From NCBI RefSeq assembly GCF_900091315.1, contig NZ_FLSP01000010.1:1-64000 (forward strand): 64,000 bases of DNA. Direction: 5' to 3'. The stretch comes from Streptomyces sp. DI166 (GTDB lineage Bacteria; Actinomycetota; Actinomycetes; Streptomycetales; Streptomycetaceae). The notes beneath the pieces were generated by a model, which ran no database searches, was not told where the DNA came from, and saw only the letters and a program-made list of their open reading frames with translations. The translations under genes and the position numbers were made by a program. Below, piece by piece: positions 30,904-40,493 of this stretch; the first letter of the stretch is position 1; each line of letters starts with the position of its first letter.

Positions 30904-32780
30904 CCAACACCGTACGACTGACCACCGCACAGGCCCTGGTGCGCTTCCTGGCCAACCAGTTCAGCGAGCGGGACGGGCAGGAGCAGCGGCTGATCCCCGG
31001 GGTGTGGGGCATCTTCGGGCACGGCAATGTGGCCGGCCTCGGGCAGGCCCTGCTCCAGGCCGCGGTGACCGGCGAGGCCGATCTGCCGTACTACCTCGCG
31101 CGCAACGAGCAGGGCATGGTGCACGCCTCGGTCGCCTACGCCAAGATGCGCGACCGGCTGGCGACCTTCGCCTGCACGGCGTCCACCGGTCCGGGCTCGA
31201 CGAACATGATCACCGGTGCGGCGCTGGCTACGACGAACCGGCTGCCGGTGCTGCTGCTCCCGTCGGACATGTTCGCCACCCGCGCCGCCGACCCCGTCCT
31301 CCAGCAACTGGAGGACACGCGCGGCGGGGACGTCACCGTCAACGACGCCTTCCGCGCCGTGTCGAAGTACTTCGACCGCGTCTCCCGGCCCGAGCAGCTC
31401 GTCCCCGCCGCACTCGCCGCGATGCGGGTGCTCACCGACCCCGTGGAGACGGGCGCGGTCACCCTCGCGCTGCCACAGGACGTGCAGGCCGAGGCCCACG
31501 ACTGGCCGGTCGACTTCTTCCGGCGCCGCGTCTGGCACGTGGGCCGCCCGGTGCCCGAGCCCCCGGCCGTCGAGCGGGCCGCACGTCTGCTGCGCGGGGC
31601 GCGCACGCCCCTGATCGTGGCCGGCGGCGGCGCCGTCTACTCGGGTGCCGAGACGGAGCTGCGGGCCTTCGCGGAGGCCACCGGGATACCGGTCGCCGAC
31701 ACCCACGCGGGCAAGGGCGCGGTGCCCTGGGACCACCCTTGCGCGGTCGGGGGCATCGGTTCGACCGGGGCGTACGCGGCGAACGAGCTGGCCCGCGAGG
31801 CGGATGTCGTCCTCGGCATCGGCACCCGCTACTCCGACTTCACCACCGCCAGCCACACCGTCTTCGGCAACCCGGACGTCACGTTCGTCAACCTCAACGT
31901 CGCCCGCCTCGACGCCGTCAAGCACTCGGCGGAACCTCTGGTGGCCGACGCCAGGCTCGGCCTTCAGGCCCTGGCCGGCCCGCTGGCCGACTGGGAGGTG
32001 GACCCGCGGTACCGGGCGCGGACCCGCGAACTCATCGCCCGTACGCGGGAGATCGAGGACGCCTGCTTCACGGTCGGGCACGGCCCGCTGCCCGCGCAGA
32101 CGGAGATCCTGGGCGCCCTCAACGACGCCCTCGACGACCGTGCCGTGGTCATCAACGCGGCCGGTTCCCTGCCCGGGGACCTCCAGCAGCTGTGGCGGGC
32201 GCGGGATCCGAAGGCGTACCACGTCGAATACGCCTACTCCTGCATGGGTTACGAGGTCGCCGCGGGGGTCGGCGCGAAGATGGCCGACCCGTCGCGCGAG
32301 GTCGTCGTCCTGGTCGGTGACGGCTCGTACCTGATGATGGCCCAGGAGATCGTCACCATGGTCTCCGAGGGGCTGAAGGTCATCGTCGTCCTGGTCCAGA
32401 ACCACGGTTTCGCTTCCATCGGCGCCCTCTCCGAGTCCCTCGGCTCGCAGCGCTTCGGCACCAAGTACCGCTATCGCGACGATAGTTCGGGGCTCCTCGA
32501 CGGCGACGTGCTGCCCGTCGACCTCGCCGCCAACGCCTCCAACCTCGGCGCGGACGTCCTGCACGCCACGAGCGTCGGGGAGTTCCGCGCCGCGATGGAG
32601 AAGGCCAAGGCCTCCAGCCACACCACCGTCGTGCATGTCGAGACCGACCTGTACGGCCCCAACCCGCCCGGCCACGGCTGGTGGGACGTCCCCGTCAGCG
32701 AGGTCTCCGCCCTGGAGTCCACCCGGACGGCCCGTGCGGCCTACGCCGCCCACAAGCTCAGCCAGCGCCACTACCTGTAA
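30900..32780 (+). CDS. iolD: 3D-(3,5/4)-trihydroxycyclohexane-1,2-dione hydrolase
   Basis: A 626-residue thiamine-diphosphate enzyme that opens the inositol ring. The N-terminal Glu is in YYLARNEQGMVHASVAYAKM, FACTASTGPGSTNMITGAA marks the PYR domain, and the cofactor site is VVVLVGDGSYLMMAQEIVTM with VVLVQNHGFASIGAL. Length and motifs agree with IolD rather than with acetolactate synthase. ATG 30900 overlaps the iolB stop (ATGA). It is followed 13 bp later by iolA. Confidence 0.94.
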   Translation: MTNTVRLTTAQALVRFLANQFSERDGQEQRLIPGVWGIFGHGNVAGLGQALLQAAVTGEADLPYYLARNEQGMVHASVAYAKMRDRLATFACTASTGPGSTNMITGAALATTNRLPVLLLPSDMFATRAADPVLQQLEDTRGGDVTVNDAFRAVSKYFDRVSRPEQLVPAALAAMRVLTDPVETGAVTLALPQDVQAEAHDWPVDFFRRRVWHVGRPVPEPPAVERAARLLRGARTPLIVAGGGAVYSGAETELRAFAEATGIPVADTHAGKGAVPWDHPCAVGGIGSTGAYAANELAREADVVLGIGTRYSDFTTASHTVFGNPDVTFVNLNVARLDAVKHSAEPLVADARLGLQALAGPLADWEVDPRYRARTRELIARTREIEDACFTVGHGPLPAQTEILGALNDALDDRAVVINAAGSLPGDLQQLWRARDPKAYHVEYAYSCMGYEVAAGVGAKMADPSREVVVLVGDGSYLMMAQEIVTMVSEGLKVIVVLVQNHGFASIGALSESLGSQRFGTKYRYRDDSSGLLDGDVLPVDLAANASNLGADVLHATSVGEFRAAMEKAKASSHTTVVHVETDLYGPNPPGHGWWDVPVSEVSALESTRTARAAYAAHKLSQRHYL

Positions 32781-32793
32781 GGACACCCTCGAA

Positions 32794-34284
32794 GTGAAGA
32801 CCATCCCGCACTGGATCAACGGCGCACCGGTCCCCGGCGCCGAAACAGCCCCGGTGTTCGACCCGGCCACCGGCGCCGAGCAGGCCCGCGTCGCCCTCGG
32901 CGGCCCCGCCGACGTGGACGCCGCCGTCACCGCGGCCCAACACGCCTTCGAGACCTGGTCGGAGTCGTCCCTCACCCAGCGCACGCAGGTCATGTTCGCC
33001 TTCCGCCAACTCCTCGTCGAGCACGAGGAGGAGCTGGCCCGGATCATCTCCGCCGAGCACGGCAAGACCGTCGACGACGCCCGCGGCGAGATCACGCGAG
33101 GGCGCGAGGTCGTGGAGTTCGCCTGCGGCCTCGGCGACGTCCTCAAGGGCAGCTTCTCCGACCAGGTCTCGCGCGGCATCGACGTCCACAACTTCCGCCA
33201 GCCGCTGGGGGTCGTCGCGGGCATCACTCCCTTCAACTTCCCCGCCATGGTGCCGCTGTGGATGCACCCCATCGCCATCGCCACCGGCAACACCTTCATC
33301 CTCAAGCCCTCCGAACGCGACCCGTCCGCCGCCGACTTCGTCGCTGGGCTGTACCAGCGGGCGGGCCTGCCCGACGGCGTCTTCAACGTCGTCCACGGCG
33401 GAAAGGCGGCCGTCGACGCCCTCCTCACCCACCCCGGCGTCGAAGCCGTCTCCTTCGTCGGCTCCACCCCCATCGCCAAGTACGTCCACCAGCAGGCCAC
33501 CGCCCACGGCAAGCGCGTCCAGGCCCTCGGCGGCGCCAAGAACCACGCCGTCGTCCTCCCCGACGCCGACCTCGAATTCGCCGCCAACCACATCACCGCC
33601 GGCGCCTACGGCTCCGCGGGCGAACGCTGCATGGCCCTGTCCGTGGCGGTCGCCGTCGGCGAGGCCGCCGACGCCCTGGTGGAGATCCTTCGCCGCAAGG
33701 CACACGAGGTGGAGGTCGGCCCCGGTGACCGGCCCGGCACCGACATGGGCCCCCTCATCACCGAGGCCGCACGGGAACGCGTCGAGACCGCCGTCGGCAC
33801 GGCCGCCGCCCAGGGCGCCACCGTCGTCGTCGACGGACGCGGGCTGAAGATCGACGGCCACGAGAACGGGTTCTTCACCGGACCGTCCCTGCTGGACCAC
33901 GTCACCACCGAGATGGAGGCGTACCGGGAGGAACTCTTCGGCCCGGTCCTGGCGATCGTCCGCGTCGACACCCTCGACGAGGCCATCGACCTGATCAACG
34001 CCAACCCCTACGGCAACGGAACCGCCCTGTTCACCGCCTCCGGCGAAGCGGCACGCCGGTTCCAGCGCCGCGTCCGGGTCGGCATGATCGGCGTCAACGT
34101 GCCGGTGCCCGTCCCGATGTCCTACTACTCCTTCGGCGGCTGGAAGGACTCCCTCATCGGCGACCACCCCATCCACGGCCCCGAGGGCATCCGCTTCTAC
34201 ACCCGCCCCAAGGTCGTCACCACCCGCTGGCCCCAGCCCAGGCAGCAGGCCACCGCAGGCTTCAACTTCCCCACCTCCCACTGA
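32794..34284 (+). CDS. iolA: Methylmalonate-semialdehyde/malonate-semialdehyde dehydrogenase (CoA-acylating)
   Basis: A 496-residue aldehyde dehydrogenase superfamily protein. The catalytic nucleophile is Cys279 in SAGERCMALSV, with ITPFNFPAMVPLWMHP and SFVGSTPIAKYV of the NAD-binding domain, characteristic of the MmsA/IolA group, which acylates CoA. In this operon it converts malonate semialdehyde to acetyl-CoA and CO2. GTG 32794 has AAGGA about 10 bp upstream. It may also serve valine catabolism if no other mmsA exists. Confidence 0.93.
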   Translation: MKTIPHWINGAPVPGAETAPVFDPATGAEQARVALGGPADVDAAVTAAQHAFETWSESSLTQRTQVMFAFRQLLVEHEEELARIISAEHGKTVDDARGEITRGREVVEFACGLGDVLKGSFSDQVSRGIDVHNFRQPLGVVAGITPFNFPAMVPLWMHPIAIATGNTFILKPSERDPSAADFVAGLYQRAGLPDGVFNVVHGGKAAVDALLTHPGVEAVSFVGSTPIAKYVHQQATAHGKRVQALGGAKNHAVVLPDADLEFAANHITAGAYGSAGERCMALSVAVAVGEAADALVEILRRKAHEVEVGPGDRPGTDMGPLITEAARERVETAVGTAAAQGATVVVDGRGLKIDGHENGFFTGPSLLDHVTTEMEAYREELFGPVLAIVRVDTLDEAIDLINANPYGNGTALFTASGEAARRFQRRVRVGMIGVNVPVPVPMSYYSFGGWKDSLIGDHPIHGPEGIRFYTRPKVVTTRWPQPRQQATAGFNFPTSH

Positions 34285-34312
34285 TCTCCCGCTATTCCCC
34301 GAAGGACACGTC

Positions 34313-35266
34313 ATGGCAACGGCGCCACCCACCCCGCTGCGCACCACCGCAGGCAACCTCTGCCTCGGCTCCGCCCCCGACTCCTGGGGCATCTGGTTCC
34401 CCAAGGACGAGCACCAGGTGTCGTACACCCGCTTCCTGGACGAGCTGGCGCAGGCCGGCTACGAGTGGCTCGAACTCGGCCCGTACGGCTACCTCCCCAC
34501 CGACCCGCAGCGCCTGAAGGAGGAGTTGGACGCACGCGGCCTGAAGGTCTCCGGCGGTACCGCCTTCGGCGCGCTGCACCGGCCCGAGGCCTGGGACGAC
34601 ATGCTCGCCCACGTCCGTCAGGTCGCCGCGCTGACCCAGGCGGCGGGCGCCCACCACCTGGTGCTGATCCCGCCCATGTACCGGGACGAGAGGACCGGTG
34701 CGTTCACCGAGTCGCCGGAGCTGACCGCCGAGCAGTGGGCCGGGTTCGGCAGGGCGGCCGACCGGCTGGGCCGGCTCCTGCTGGACGAGTACGACGTGCG
34801 GCTCGTGATCCATCCGCACGCCGACAGCCACATCCAGACGCAGCCGGAGATCGAGCGGCTGCTCAACGAGTCGGACGCGGCCTACACGAACCTCTGCCTG
34901 GACACCGGTCACGTCGCCTACGGCGGCGGCGACAACCTCGACCTGATCCGCCGGTTCGGCGAGCGCGTCGGATACGTCCACATCAAACAGATGGACCCCG
35001 CCGTGCTCGCCCAAGTCGCCGCCGAGGACCTGTCGTTCGGCGAAGCGGTCAGACGGGGTGTGTGCGTCTCTCCCCCGGCCGGTGTGCCCAACCCCGCCGA
35101 CGTGGTCGCCGAACTGGCCCGGCTGGACGCCGAGTTGTTCGTGATCGTGGAGCAGGACCTGTACCCGTGCGTCCCGGAGGTGCCGCTGCCGATCGCGGTG
35201 AGCACCCGTGAGCACCTCGCGGGCTGCGGTCTGACGGGTACCCGGCGTCCGGCGCTCAAGGGCTGA
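34313..35266 (+). CDS. iolE: Inosose dehydratase-like sugar isomerase/dehydratase
   Basis: A 317-residue xylose-isomerase-like TIM barrel. It begins with CLGSAPDSWGIWFPKDE, the typical IolE start, and has metal-ligand-type residues in VIHPHADSHIQT, NLCLDTGHVAYGG and YVHIKQMDP. IolE dehydrates scyllo-inosose to the trihydroxycyclohexanedione used by IolD. The symbol is given on sequence resemblance and operon position. ATG 34313 has AAGGA upstream. A second barrel protein (iolH) lies at the operon's end. Confidence 0.85.
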   Translation: MATAPPTPLRTTAGNLCLGSAPDSWGIWFPKDEHQVSYTRFLDELAQAGYEWLELGPYGYLPTDPQRLKEELDARGLKVSGGTAFGALHRPEAWDDMLAHVRQVAALTQAAGAHHLVLIPPMYRDERTGAFTESPELTAEQWAGFGRAADRLGRLLLDEYDVRLVIHPHADSHIQTQPEIERLLNESDAAYTNLCLDTGHVAYGGGDNLDLIRRFGERVGYVHIKQMDPAVLAQVAAEDLSFGEAVRRGVCVSPPAGVPNPADVVAELARLDAELFVIVEQDLYPCVPEVPLPIAVSTREHLAGCGLTGTRRPALKG

Positions 35267-35275
35267 GGGGCGGTC

Positions 35276-36703
35276 ATGGACGTCGTTCGCGAAGACGCGA
35301 CTCAGGTTTCCGCCCCGGCCGAGGCCATCCCGCCCGCCGTCTCCCGCCGCCTGCGGGTCATCACGCTCGTCGCCACCTTCGGCGGCCTCCTCTTCGGCTA
35401 CGACACCGGCGTCATCAACGGTGCCCTGCCCTACATGACCGACGACCTCGGACTGACCCCGGTCACCGAGGGCATGGTCACCAGCTCTCTACTGCTCGGC
35501 GCCGCCCTGGGCGCCGTCGCCGGTGGCCGGCTGTCCGACGCGCGCGGCCGGCGCCGTACGATCCTCACCCTCGCCGTGCTGTTCTTCGTCGGGGCGCTGG
35601 GCTGCACCCTCGCCCCGACCACCGCGGTGATGGTGGTCGCCCGGTTCGTGCTGGGCCTCGCCGTGGGCGGCGCGTCGGTGACCGTGCCGGTGTACCTGGC
35701 GGAGGTGTCGCCCGCCGAGCGGCGCGGCGCGCTGGTCACCCGCAACGAACTCATGATCGTCACCGGTCAGTTGCTGGCGTTCACCTCCAACGCGGTCATC
35801 GCGCGGGTGGGCGGGGAGTCCGGCGGCGTCTGGCGCTGGATGCTGGTCGTGGCGACCCTTCCGGCGGTCGTGCTGTGGTTCGGGATGCTGGTCATGCCGG
35901 AGAGCCCGCGCTGGCTGGCCTCGCAGAGCCGGTTCTCCGACGCGCTGGAGGTGCTGCGCCAGGTCCGGTCGTCGCAGCGGGCCGAGGCCGAGCTGGCGGA
36001 GGTGTCCGCGCTGGCCGTCAAGGACGGGGAGGAGAAGCTCGGCGGCTGGCAGGACATGCGGTCGACGCCGTGGGTGCGCAGGCTGATGTTCATCGGCTTC
36101 GGCATCGCGATCGCACAGCAGATCACCGGCGTCAACACGATCATGTACTACGGCACGCAGATCCTCACCGACGCCGGTTTCGCCTCGGACAGCGCGCTGA
36201 CGGCGAACATCGCCAACGGTGTGATCTCGGTGCTGGCCACCTTCGTCGGGATCTGGCTGCTCGGCCGGGTCGCCCGGCGGCCGATGCTGATGACCGGTCA
36301 GATCGGTACCACCGCCGCCCTGTTGCTGATCGGGATCTTCTCCCTGGTGCTGCCCGCCGGGGACGGCCGGGCGTACGCGGTGCTGGCCATGACGGTCACC
36401 TTCCTGGCCTTCCAGCAGGGCGCGATCTCGCCGGTGACCTGGCTGATGCTCTCGGAGATCTTCCCGATGCGGATGCGCGGCTTCGGCATGGGTGTGGCGG
36501 CCGTGGTGCTGTGGCTGACCAACTTCGTGATCGGGCTGGTCTTCCCGTCGCTGGTCGACGGCATCGGGATCTCCAACACCTTCTTCCTGTTCGTGGTCGC
36601 GGGCCTGTTCTCGCTGGCCTTCGTCAAGCTCTACGTCCCCGAGACCAAGGACCGCACCCTCGAATCCCTCGAAGCCGAGCTCCGTGCGCGCTTCTCGCAG
36701 TGA
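35276..36703 (+). CDS. iolT: MFS sugar porter, probable myo-inositol transporter
   Basis: A 475-residue sugar-porter-family protein with about 12 helices. Family signatures are [16 protein letters not shown] in helix 1, [26 protein letters not shown] after helix 6, [16 protein letters not shown] in helix 7 and the terminal [12 protein letters not shown]. Proton symport of myo-inositol is the expected role, as for IolT of Bacillus and Corynebacterium. ATG 35276 has a GAGGGG site 9 bp after iolE. With the lipoprotein upstream, the regulon may hold two uptake routes. Confidence 0.9.
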   Translation: MDVVREDATQVSAPAEAIPPAVSRRLRVITLVATFGGLLFGYDTGVINGALPYMTDDLGLTPVTEGMVTSSLLLGAALGAVAGGRLSDARGRRRTILTLAVLFFVGALGCTLAPTTAVMVVARFVLGLAVGGASVTVPVYLAEVSPAERRGALVTRNELMIVTGQLLAFTSNAVIARVGGESGGVWRWMLVVATLPAVVLWFGMLVMPESPRWLASQSRFSDALEVLRQVRSSQRAEAELAEVSALAVKDGEEKLGGWQDMRSTPWVRRLMFIGFGIAIAQQITGVNTIMYYGTQILTDAGFASDSALTANIANGVISVLATFVGIWLLGRVARRPMLMTGQIGTTAALLLIGIFSLVLPAGDGRAYAVLAMTVTFLAFQQGAISPVTWLMLSEIFPMRMRGFGMGVAAVVLWLTNFVIGLVFPSLVDGIGISNTFFLFVVAGLFSLAFVKLYVPETKDRTLESLEAELRARFSQ

Positions 36704-36713
36704 GGAACTGACC

Positions 36714-37730
36714 ATGACCGTTCGTGTAGGAGTCATCGGGGCCGGCTGGATCGGCAAGGAGCACATCCAGCGGCTCACCCACACCGTCACCGGCGCCCGG
36801 GTCACCGCGGTGACCGACATCGACGCCGCCCGCGCCGAGGAGGCGGCAGCACCGGTCGGTGCCCGGGTGCTGCCCGACGGCGCCGCCGTGATCGCGGCGG
36901 ACGACGTGGACGCCGTCCTCGTGACGTCCTGGGGCCCCACCCATGCCGAGCACGTCCTGGCGGCGGTCGCCGCTGGCAAGCCGGTGTTCTGCGAGAAGCC
37001 GCTGGCCACAACTGCCGAGGACTGTCTGCGGATCGTCGAGGCGGAGCAGGCGCACGGCCGCAGGCTGGTGCAGGTCGGCTTCATGCGCCGCTACGACAGC
37101 GGCTACCGGCAGCTGAAGCAGGTCCTCGGTTCGGGCCGGATCGGCGAGCCGCTGATCGTGCACTGCGCCCACCGCAACCCGAGTGTCCCGGAGTCGTACA
37201 CCTCCGCCATGGCCGCCCTGGACACCGCTGTGCACGAGGTGGACGTGCTGCGCTGGCTGCTCGACGACGAGATCGTCTCCACCCAGGTGGTCACCCCGCG
37301 CTCCACCGGGAAGCGGTTCGCGCATCTGAAGGACCCGCAGATCATGCTCTTCGAGACCGCCAAGGGCGTCCGGATCGACCTGGAGGTCTTCGTCAACTGC
37401 CAGTACGGCTACGACATCCAGTGCGAGGTCGTCGCCGAGGAGGGCCTGGTGCGGCTGCCGGACCCGGCCACCGTGGGGGTGCGTACCGCCGCCCGGCACG
37501 AGACGGAGGTGCTCACCGACTGGGTGGGCCGGTTCCGCGAGGCCTTCGACACCGAGTTCCGCGAGTGGATCGCGAGCCTCGCCGCCGGCGCGGCACCCAC
37601 CGGGCCCTCCGCCTGGGACGGTTACGCCGCCACCGTCATCACCGCCGCGACCGTCGAGGCCCTGGAATCGGGCCGCGTCGTCGCCACCGACCTCAAGCCC
37701 CGTCCCGCCTTCTACGGAGGTGCCGCGTGA
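36714..37730 (+). CDS. iolG: Inositol 2-dehydrogenase
   Basis: A 338-residue Gfo/Idh/MocA dehydrogenase. GAGWIGKEH (residues 9-17) binds NAD, and the catalytic residues Lys95 (in EKP), Asp170 and His174 (in LDTAVHEVD) correspond to the Lys-Asp-His set of Bacillus subtilis IolG. It oxidises myo-inositol to scyllo-inosose, the first step. ATG 36714 has a GAGGAA site. Its stop overlaps the start of the next gene. Confidence 0.92.
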   Translation: MTVRVGVIGAGWIGKEHIQRLTHTVTGARVTAVTDIDAARAEEAAAPVGARVLPDGAAVIAADDVDAVLVTSWGPTHAEHVLAAVAAGKPVFCEKPLATTAEDCLRIVEAEQAHGRRLVQVGFMRRYDSGYRQLKQVLGSGRIGEPLIVHCAHRNPSVPESYTSAMAALDTAVHEVDVLRWLLDDEIVSTQVVTPRSTGKRFAHLKDPQIMLFETAKGVRIDLEVFVNCQYGYDIQCEVVAEEGLVRLPDPATVGVRTAARHETEVLTDWVGRFREAFDTEFREWIASLAAGAAPTGPSAWDGYAATVITAATVEALESGRVVATDLKPRPAFYGGAA

Positions 37731-38593
37731 AGATCGCCCTCGACCCGTACATGTTCCGTGCGCTGCCCGTCGACGAGATGGTGCGCACCGTCGCCGAACT
37801 GGGTTATGAGTACATCGAGTTGTCGCCGCGCGAGGACTTCATGCCGTTCTTCCTGCACCCGCGGGCGGACGACGGGCGCGTCGCGGAGCTGAAGAACTTC
37901 CTGCGCGCGCACGGCGTTCAATTGTCCTCGGTGCTTCCGCTGTACAAGTGGTCCTCGCCGGACGAGGCTGAGCGGCAGGCCGCGGTGCACTACTGGAAGC
38001 GGATGATCGAGATCACCTCGGAGCTCGAATGCCCGCTGATGAACAGTGAGTTCAACGGCCGCCCGGAGCGCGCCGCGCAGAGCGAGGCCGCGTTCTGGCG
38101 CTCCCTGGAGGAGCTGCTGCCCGTCTTCGAGCGGGAGGGCATCGCCCTGAACCTGGAGGCGCACCCGGACGACTTCTGCGAGGAGAACACCCCGGCCGTC
38201 GACCTGGTCCGCGCGATCAACAAGCCGTGGGTGAACTACCTGTACTGCGCGCCGCACTCCTTCCACCTGTCCGGCGCCGATCCGACGGCGGACATCGCGG
38301 CGATGCTGCGCTACGCCGGTGACAAGCTGAAGCATGTGCACATCGCGGACACCTTCAACCACAAGGGTTCCTCCGGGCTGCGCTACATCCTCAACCCGCC
38401 GGGCACCCCGGCCCGTATCCATCAGCACCTGGACATCGGTCAGGGCGAGGTGGACTGGGACGCCTTCTTCGGCACCCTGCGGGAGTTGGAGTTCGACGGA
38501 GTGGCCACGGCCTGTGTGTTCGCCTGGGAGGAACGGGCCCGGGAGTCCTCGGCGTTCATGCTGGACCGCATCCGCAAGGAACTGACCGTCTGA
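37727..38593 (+). CDS. iolH: Sugar phosphate isomerase/epimerase family protein, IolH-type
   Basis: A 288-residue TIM-barrel protein of the AP endonuclease family 2 type. It has the metal-site pattern [27 protein letters not shown], and [12 protein letters not shown], and matches the IolH proteins at the end of actinobacterial inositol operons. The precise reaction is not settled in the literature I recall; inosose epimerisation is one possibility. GTG 37727 overlaps the iolG stop (GTGA) and has GGAGG upstream. Last gene of the operon. Confidence 0.8.
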   Translation: MKIALDPYMFRALPVDEMVRTVAELGYEYIELSPREDFMPFFLHPRADDGRVAELKNFLRAHGVQLSSVLPLYKWSSPDEAERQAAVHYWKRMIEITSELECPLMNSEFNGRPERAAQSEAAFWRSLEELLPVFEREGIALNLEAHPDDFCEENTPAVDLVRAINKPWVNYLYCAPHSFHLSGADPTADIAAMLRYAGDKLKHVHIADTFNHKGSSGLRYILNPPGTPARIHQHLDIGQGEVDWDAFFGTLRELEFDGVATACVFAWEERARESSAFMLDRIRKELTV

Positions 38594-38603
38594 GAAGCGG
38601 CGT

Positions 38604-39140
38604 TCAGGCCCGCACCAGCTCCGCCGCGCCGAACGACACGTCGAACCGGTCGCACCAGATGCTGACGCTGCTGTAGCGCGTCAGGTCGAGGTCGGCCGGT
38701 ACGACGTAGTTCTGGCTTCCCTTGTTGCCCTTGAGCTTGCCGAGGCTGACATGGAGCCCGTCGTCGAAGACGCGCCAGCCGCCCACACCCTGCTTCACGG
38801 GGGCGTCCGTCAGCCAGACCCGCAGGTCGGGGCCGTTGCTGGTGTCGAGGTTCTCCAGCCGGACCACATGGGAGCCGTCGGCCAGCCGCACGAGTTTCAC
38901 ACTGCCCGAGGTGTCGTGCTCGTGGCTGATCAGCTCGCCATTGGCGAGGACTTGGGGGGCGGCGGGGCTGCTCGTCGCCGACGCGCTCGGCGCCGCCGTG
39001 CCGACGGCGACGGGCAGGGCCTCCTCCACGGTCGTGTCCTGCCACAGCTTCCACGGCTGGAACCAGTACAGCCCGAACCCGAGTCCGGCGACCGCCACCA
39101 CCAGCACCCCGACGATCAACGACTTCCGCCTCCGCCACAT
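38604..39140 (-). CDS. Membrane-anchored DM13-domain protein
   Basis: A 178-residue protein with an N-terminal transmembrane segment (about residues 7-26), a short Ala/Ser/Pro linker and an extracellular DM13 domain (NGELISHEHDTSGSVKLVRL; LENLDTSNGPDLRVWLTD; YSSVSIWCDRFDVSFGAAEL). DM13 domains are thought to bind haem or take part in redox chemistry through the conserved cysteine. ATG 39140 has a GGGGGAA site. It converges on the iol operon and appears unrelated to it. Confidence 0.85.
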   Translation of the reverse strand: MWRRRKSLIVGVLVVAVAGLGFGLYWFQPWKLWQDTTVEEALPVAVGTAAPSASATSSPAAPQVLANGELISHEHDTSGSVKLVRLADGSHVVRLENLDTSNGPDLRVWLTDAPVKQGVGGWRVFDDGLHVSLGKLKGNKGSQNYVVPADLDLTRYSSVSIWCDRFDVSFGAAELVRA

Positions 39141-39283
39141 GGCGCGTTCCCCCGATTCCTGAGAGTTGCTTACGCTGCTCCCATTCCAACGGGTCACGGT
39201 GCCGTAAGGCATCCCCGAACCGATGACGAAACTCTTACGTCCCGCTTGCCCTGGAGCGTGCTTCACCAGGCAGACTCGGCCGT

Positions 39284-40024
39284 ATGACAACTGCCGAGTT
39301 CATCCGTGCACTGGACCGCGAGGGCCGGTTGCTGGCCGAGGCGGCCGAGCGGGCCGGGACCGACGCCAAGGTGCCGACCTGCCCCGAGTGGCAGGTGCGG
39401 GACCTGCTGCGGCACACGGGGATGGTGCACCGCTGGGCGACCGTGTTCGTCGCCGGGGAGCAGACCGAGTACCGGCCCGCCGCCGATCCGCCCGGCCTCG
39501 ACGGCACCGAGCTGATCACCTGGTTCCGTGAGGGGCACCGCCGTCTCGTCGACGCCCTCGACGGCGCGCGGCCGGACATGCGGTGCTGGCACTTCATGCC
39601 CGCGCCCTCCCCGCTCGCCTTCTGGGCCCGCCGTCAGGCGCACGAGACCGCGATCCACCGTCTGGACGCGGAGTCGGCCCGCGGCGGCACACCGACCGGG
39701 ATCGACCCCGCGTTCGCGGCCGACGGCATCGACGAACTCCTCCTCGCCTTCCACGCCCGCTCCAAGAGCCGGGTGCGGTCGCCCGAGCCCCGGGTCCTGC
39801 GGGTCCGGGCCACCGACAGCGCGGACGCGGTGTGGACCGTACGGCTGTCCGCGGAGCCGCCCGCGGCGACGCGGGGCGCGAAGGGCGAGGCGGACTGCGA
39901 AGTGTCCGGTCCGGTCGCCGAGTTGTACGCGGCGCTGTGGAACCGGTTGCCCTTCCCGGACGTGCGGGGAGACGCGGCCCTGGCCGCGCTGTGGCGGGAG
40001 AACTCCGCCGTCACCTGGGGCTGA
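39284..40024 (+). CDS. Maleylpyruvate isomerase family mycothiol-dependent enzyme
   Basis: A 246-residue DinB-like four-helix protein of the actinobacterial MDMPI group. Candidate metal-binding histidines are in LRHTGMVHRW and RRQAHETAIHRLD, followed by a C-terminal MDMPI_C-type domain. Such proteins use mycothiol as cofactor, but most are uncharacterised. No ribosome binding site precedes ATG 39284; CAGACT lies 7 nt upstream with TTGCCC 19 bp before it, suggesting a leaderless mRNA. Confidence 0.85.
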   Translation: MTTAEFIRALDREGRLLAEAAERAGTDAKVPTCPEWQVRDLLRHTGMVHRWATVFVAGEQTEYRPAADPPGLDGTELITWFREGHRRLVDALDGARPDMRCWHFMPAPSPLAFWARRQAHETAIHRLDAESARGGTPTGIDPAFAADGIDELLLAFHARSKSRVRSPEPRVLRVRATDSADAVWTVRLSAEPPAATRGAKGEADCEVSGPVAELYAALWNRLPFPDVRGDAALAALWRENSAVTWG

Positions 40025-40030
40025 CCCCGG

Positions 40031-40408
40031 TCAGCCCGACAGCATCCTCGTCAGTACGGCGCGCTGCACGGGCAGCACCTCCCCGTGCAGCCGGCGCCCT
40101 TTCGCCGTCAGCGCGACCTTCACTCCACGCCGGTCCTCGGGGCACATCCGGCGCTCGACGAGTCCGTCCTTCTCCAGCCGGGCGATCAGCCGCGAGAGCG
40201 CGCTCTGGCTCAGGTGCACCTGCTCGGCGATCTCCTGCACGCGTCGCGCGCAGGTACCGCTCGCCAGGACGTCCAGTACCTCGAAGTCGCTGCCGCACAG
40301 GCCGTGTTGATTCAGTGCCCGGTCGAGTTCGCACTGGGTGCGGGCGTGCAACGCCAGCATGTCCCGCCACTGGTCCACGAGCTCCTGCTCGGCCTTGTTC
40401 GCCGCCAT
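40031..40408 (-). CDS. MarR family transcriptional regulator
   Basis: A 125-residue winged-helix protein, slightly short for the family. It has HGLCGSDFEVLDVLASG, recognition helix LSQSALSRLIARLEKDGLVER and the wing DRRGVKVALTAKGRRL. ATG 40408 follows TACGGT by 6 nt with no ribosome binding site, so it looks leaderless; an upstream in-frame start at 40654 would cover the promoter region. Divergent from a DHA2 exporter that it probably represses. Confidence 0.88.
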   Translation of the reverse strand: MAANKAEQELVDQWRDMLALHARTQCELDRALNQHGLCGSDFEVLDVLASGTCARRVQEIAEQVHLSQSALSRLIARLEKDGLVERRMCPEDRRGVKVALTAKGRRLHGEVLPVQRAVLTRMLSG

Positions 40409-40452
40409 GGGCGCACCGTAGCAGAGAAAAGATTTCCATGCATCTGAATTAA

Positions 40453-40486
40453 ATGCACTTGCATTCGATGCGTGTGCATGTAGTGT
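40453..40486 (+). promoter_or_regulatory. marR/exporter operator and exporter promoter
   Basis: The AT-rich divergent gap contains overlapping dyads: ATGCAC (40453-40458) with GTGCAT about 21 bp later, and GCAT-TCG-ATGC (40461-40471). TTGCAT (40459-40464) and TAGTGT (40481-40486), 16 bp apart, form a promoter whose -10 lies 7 nt before the exporter ATG. Repressor binding would block it directly. Confidence 0.55.
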
Positions 40487-40493
40487 CTCCGCC

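Noticed and set aside
30768..33596. A very long antisense frame across iolB, iolD and iolA
   Set aside because: It is the usual shadow of GC-rich codon bias; the sense genes have clear motifs and couplings.
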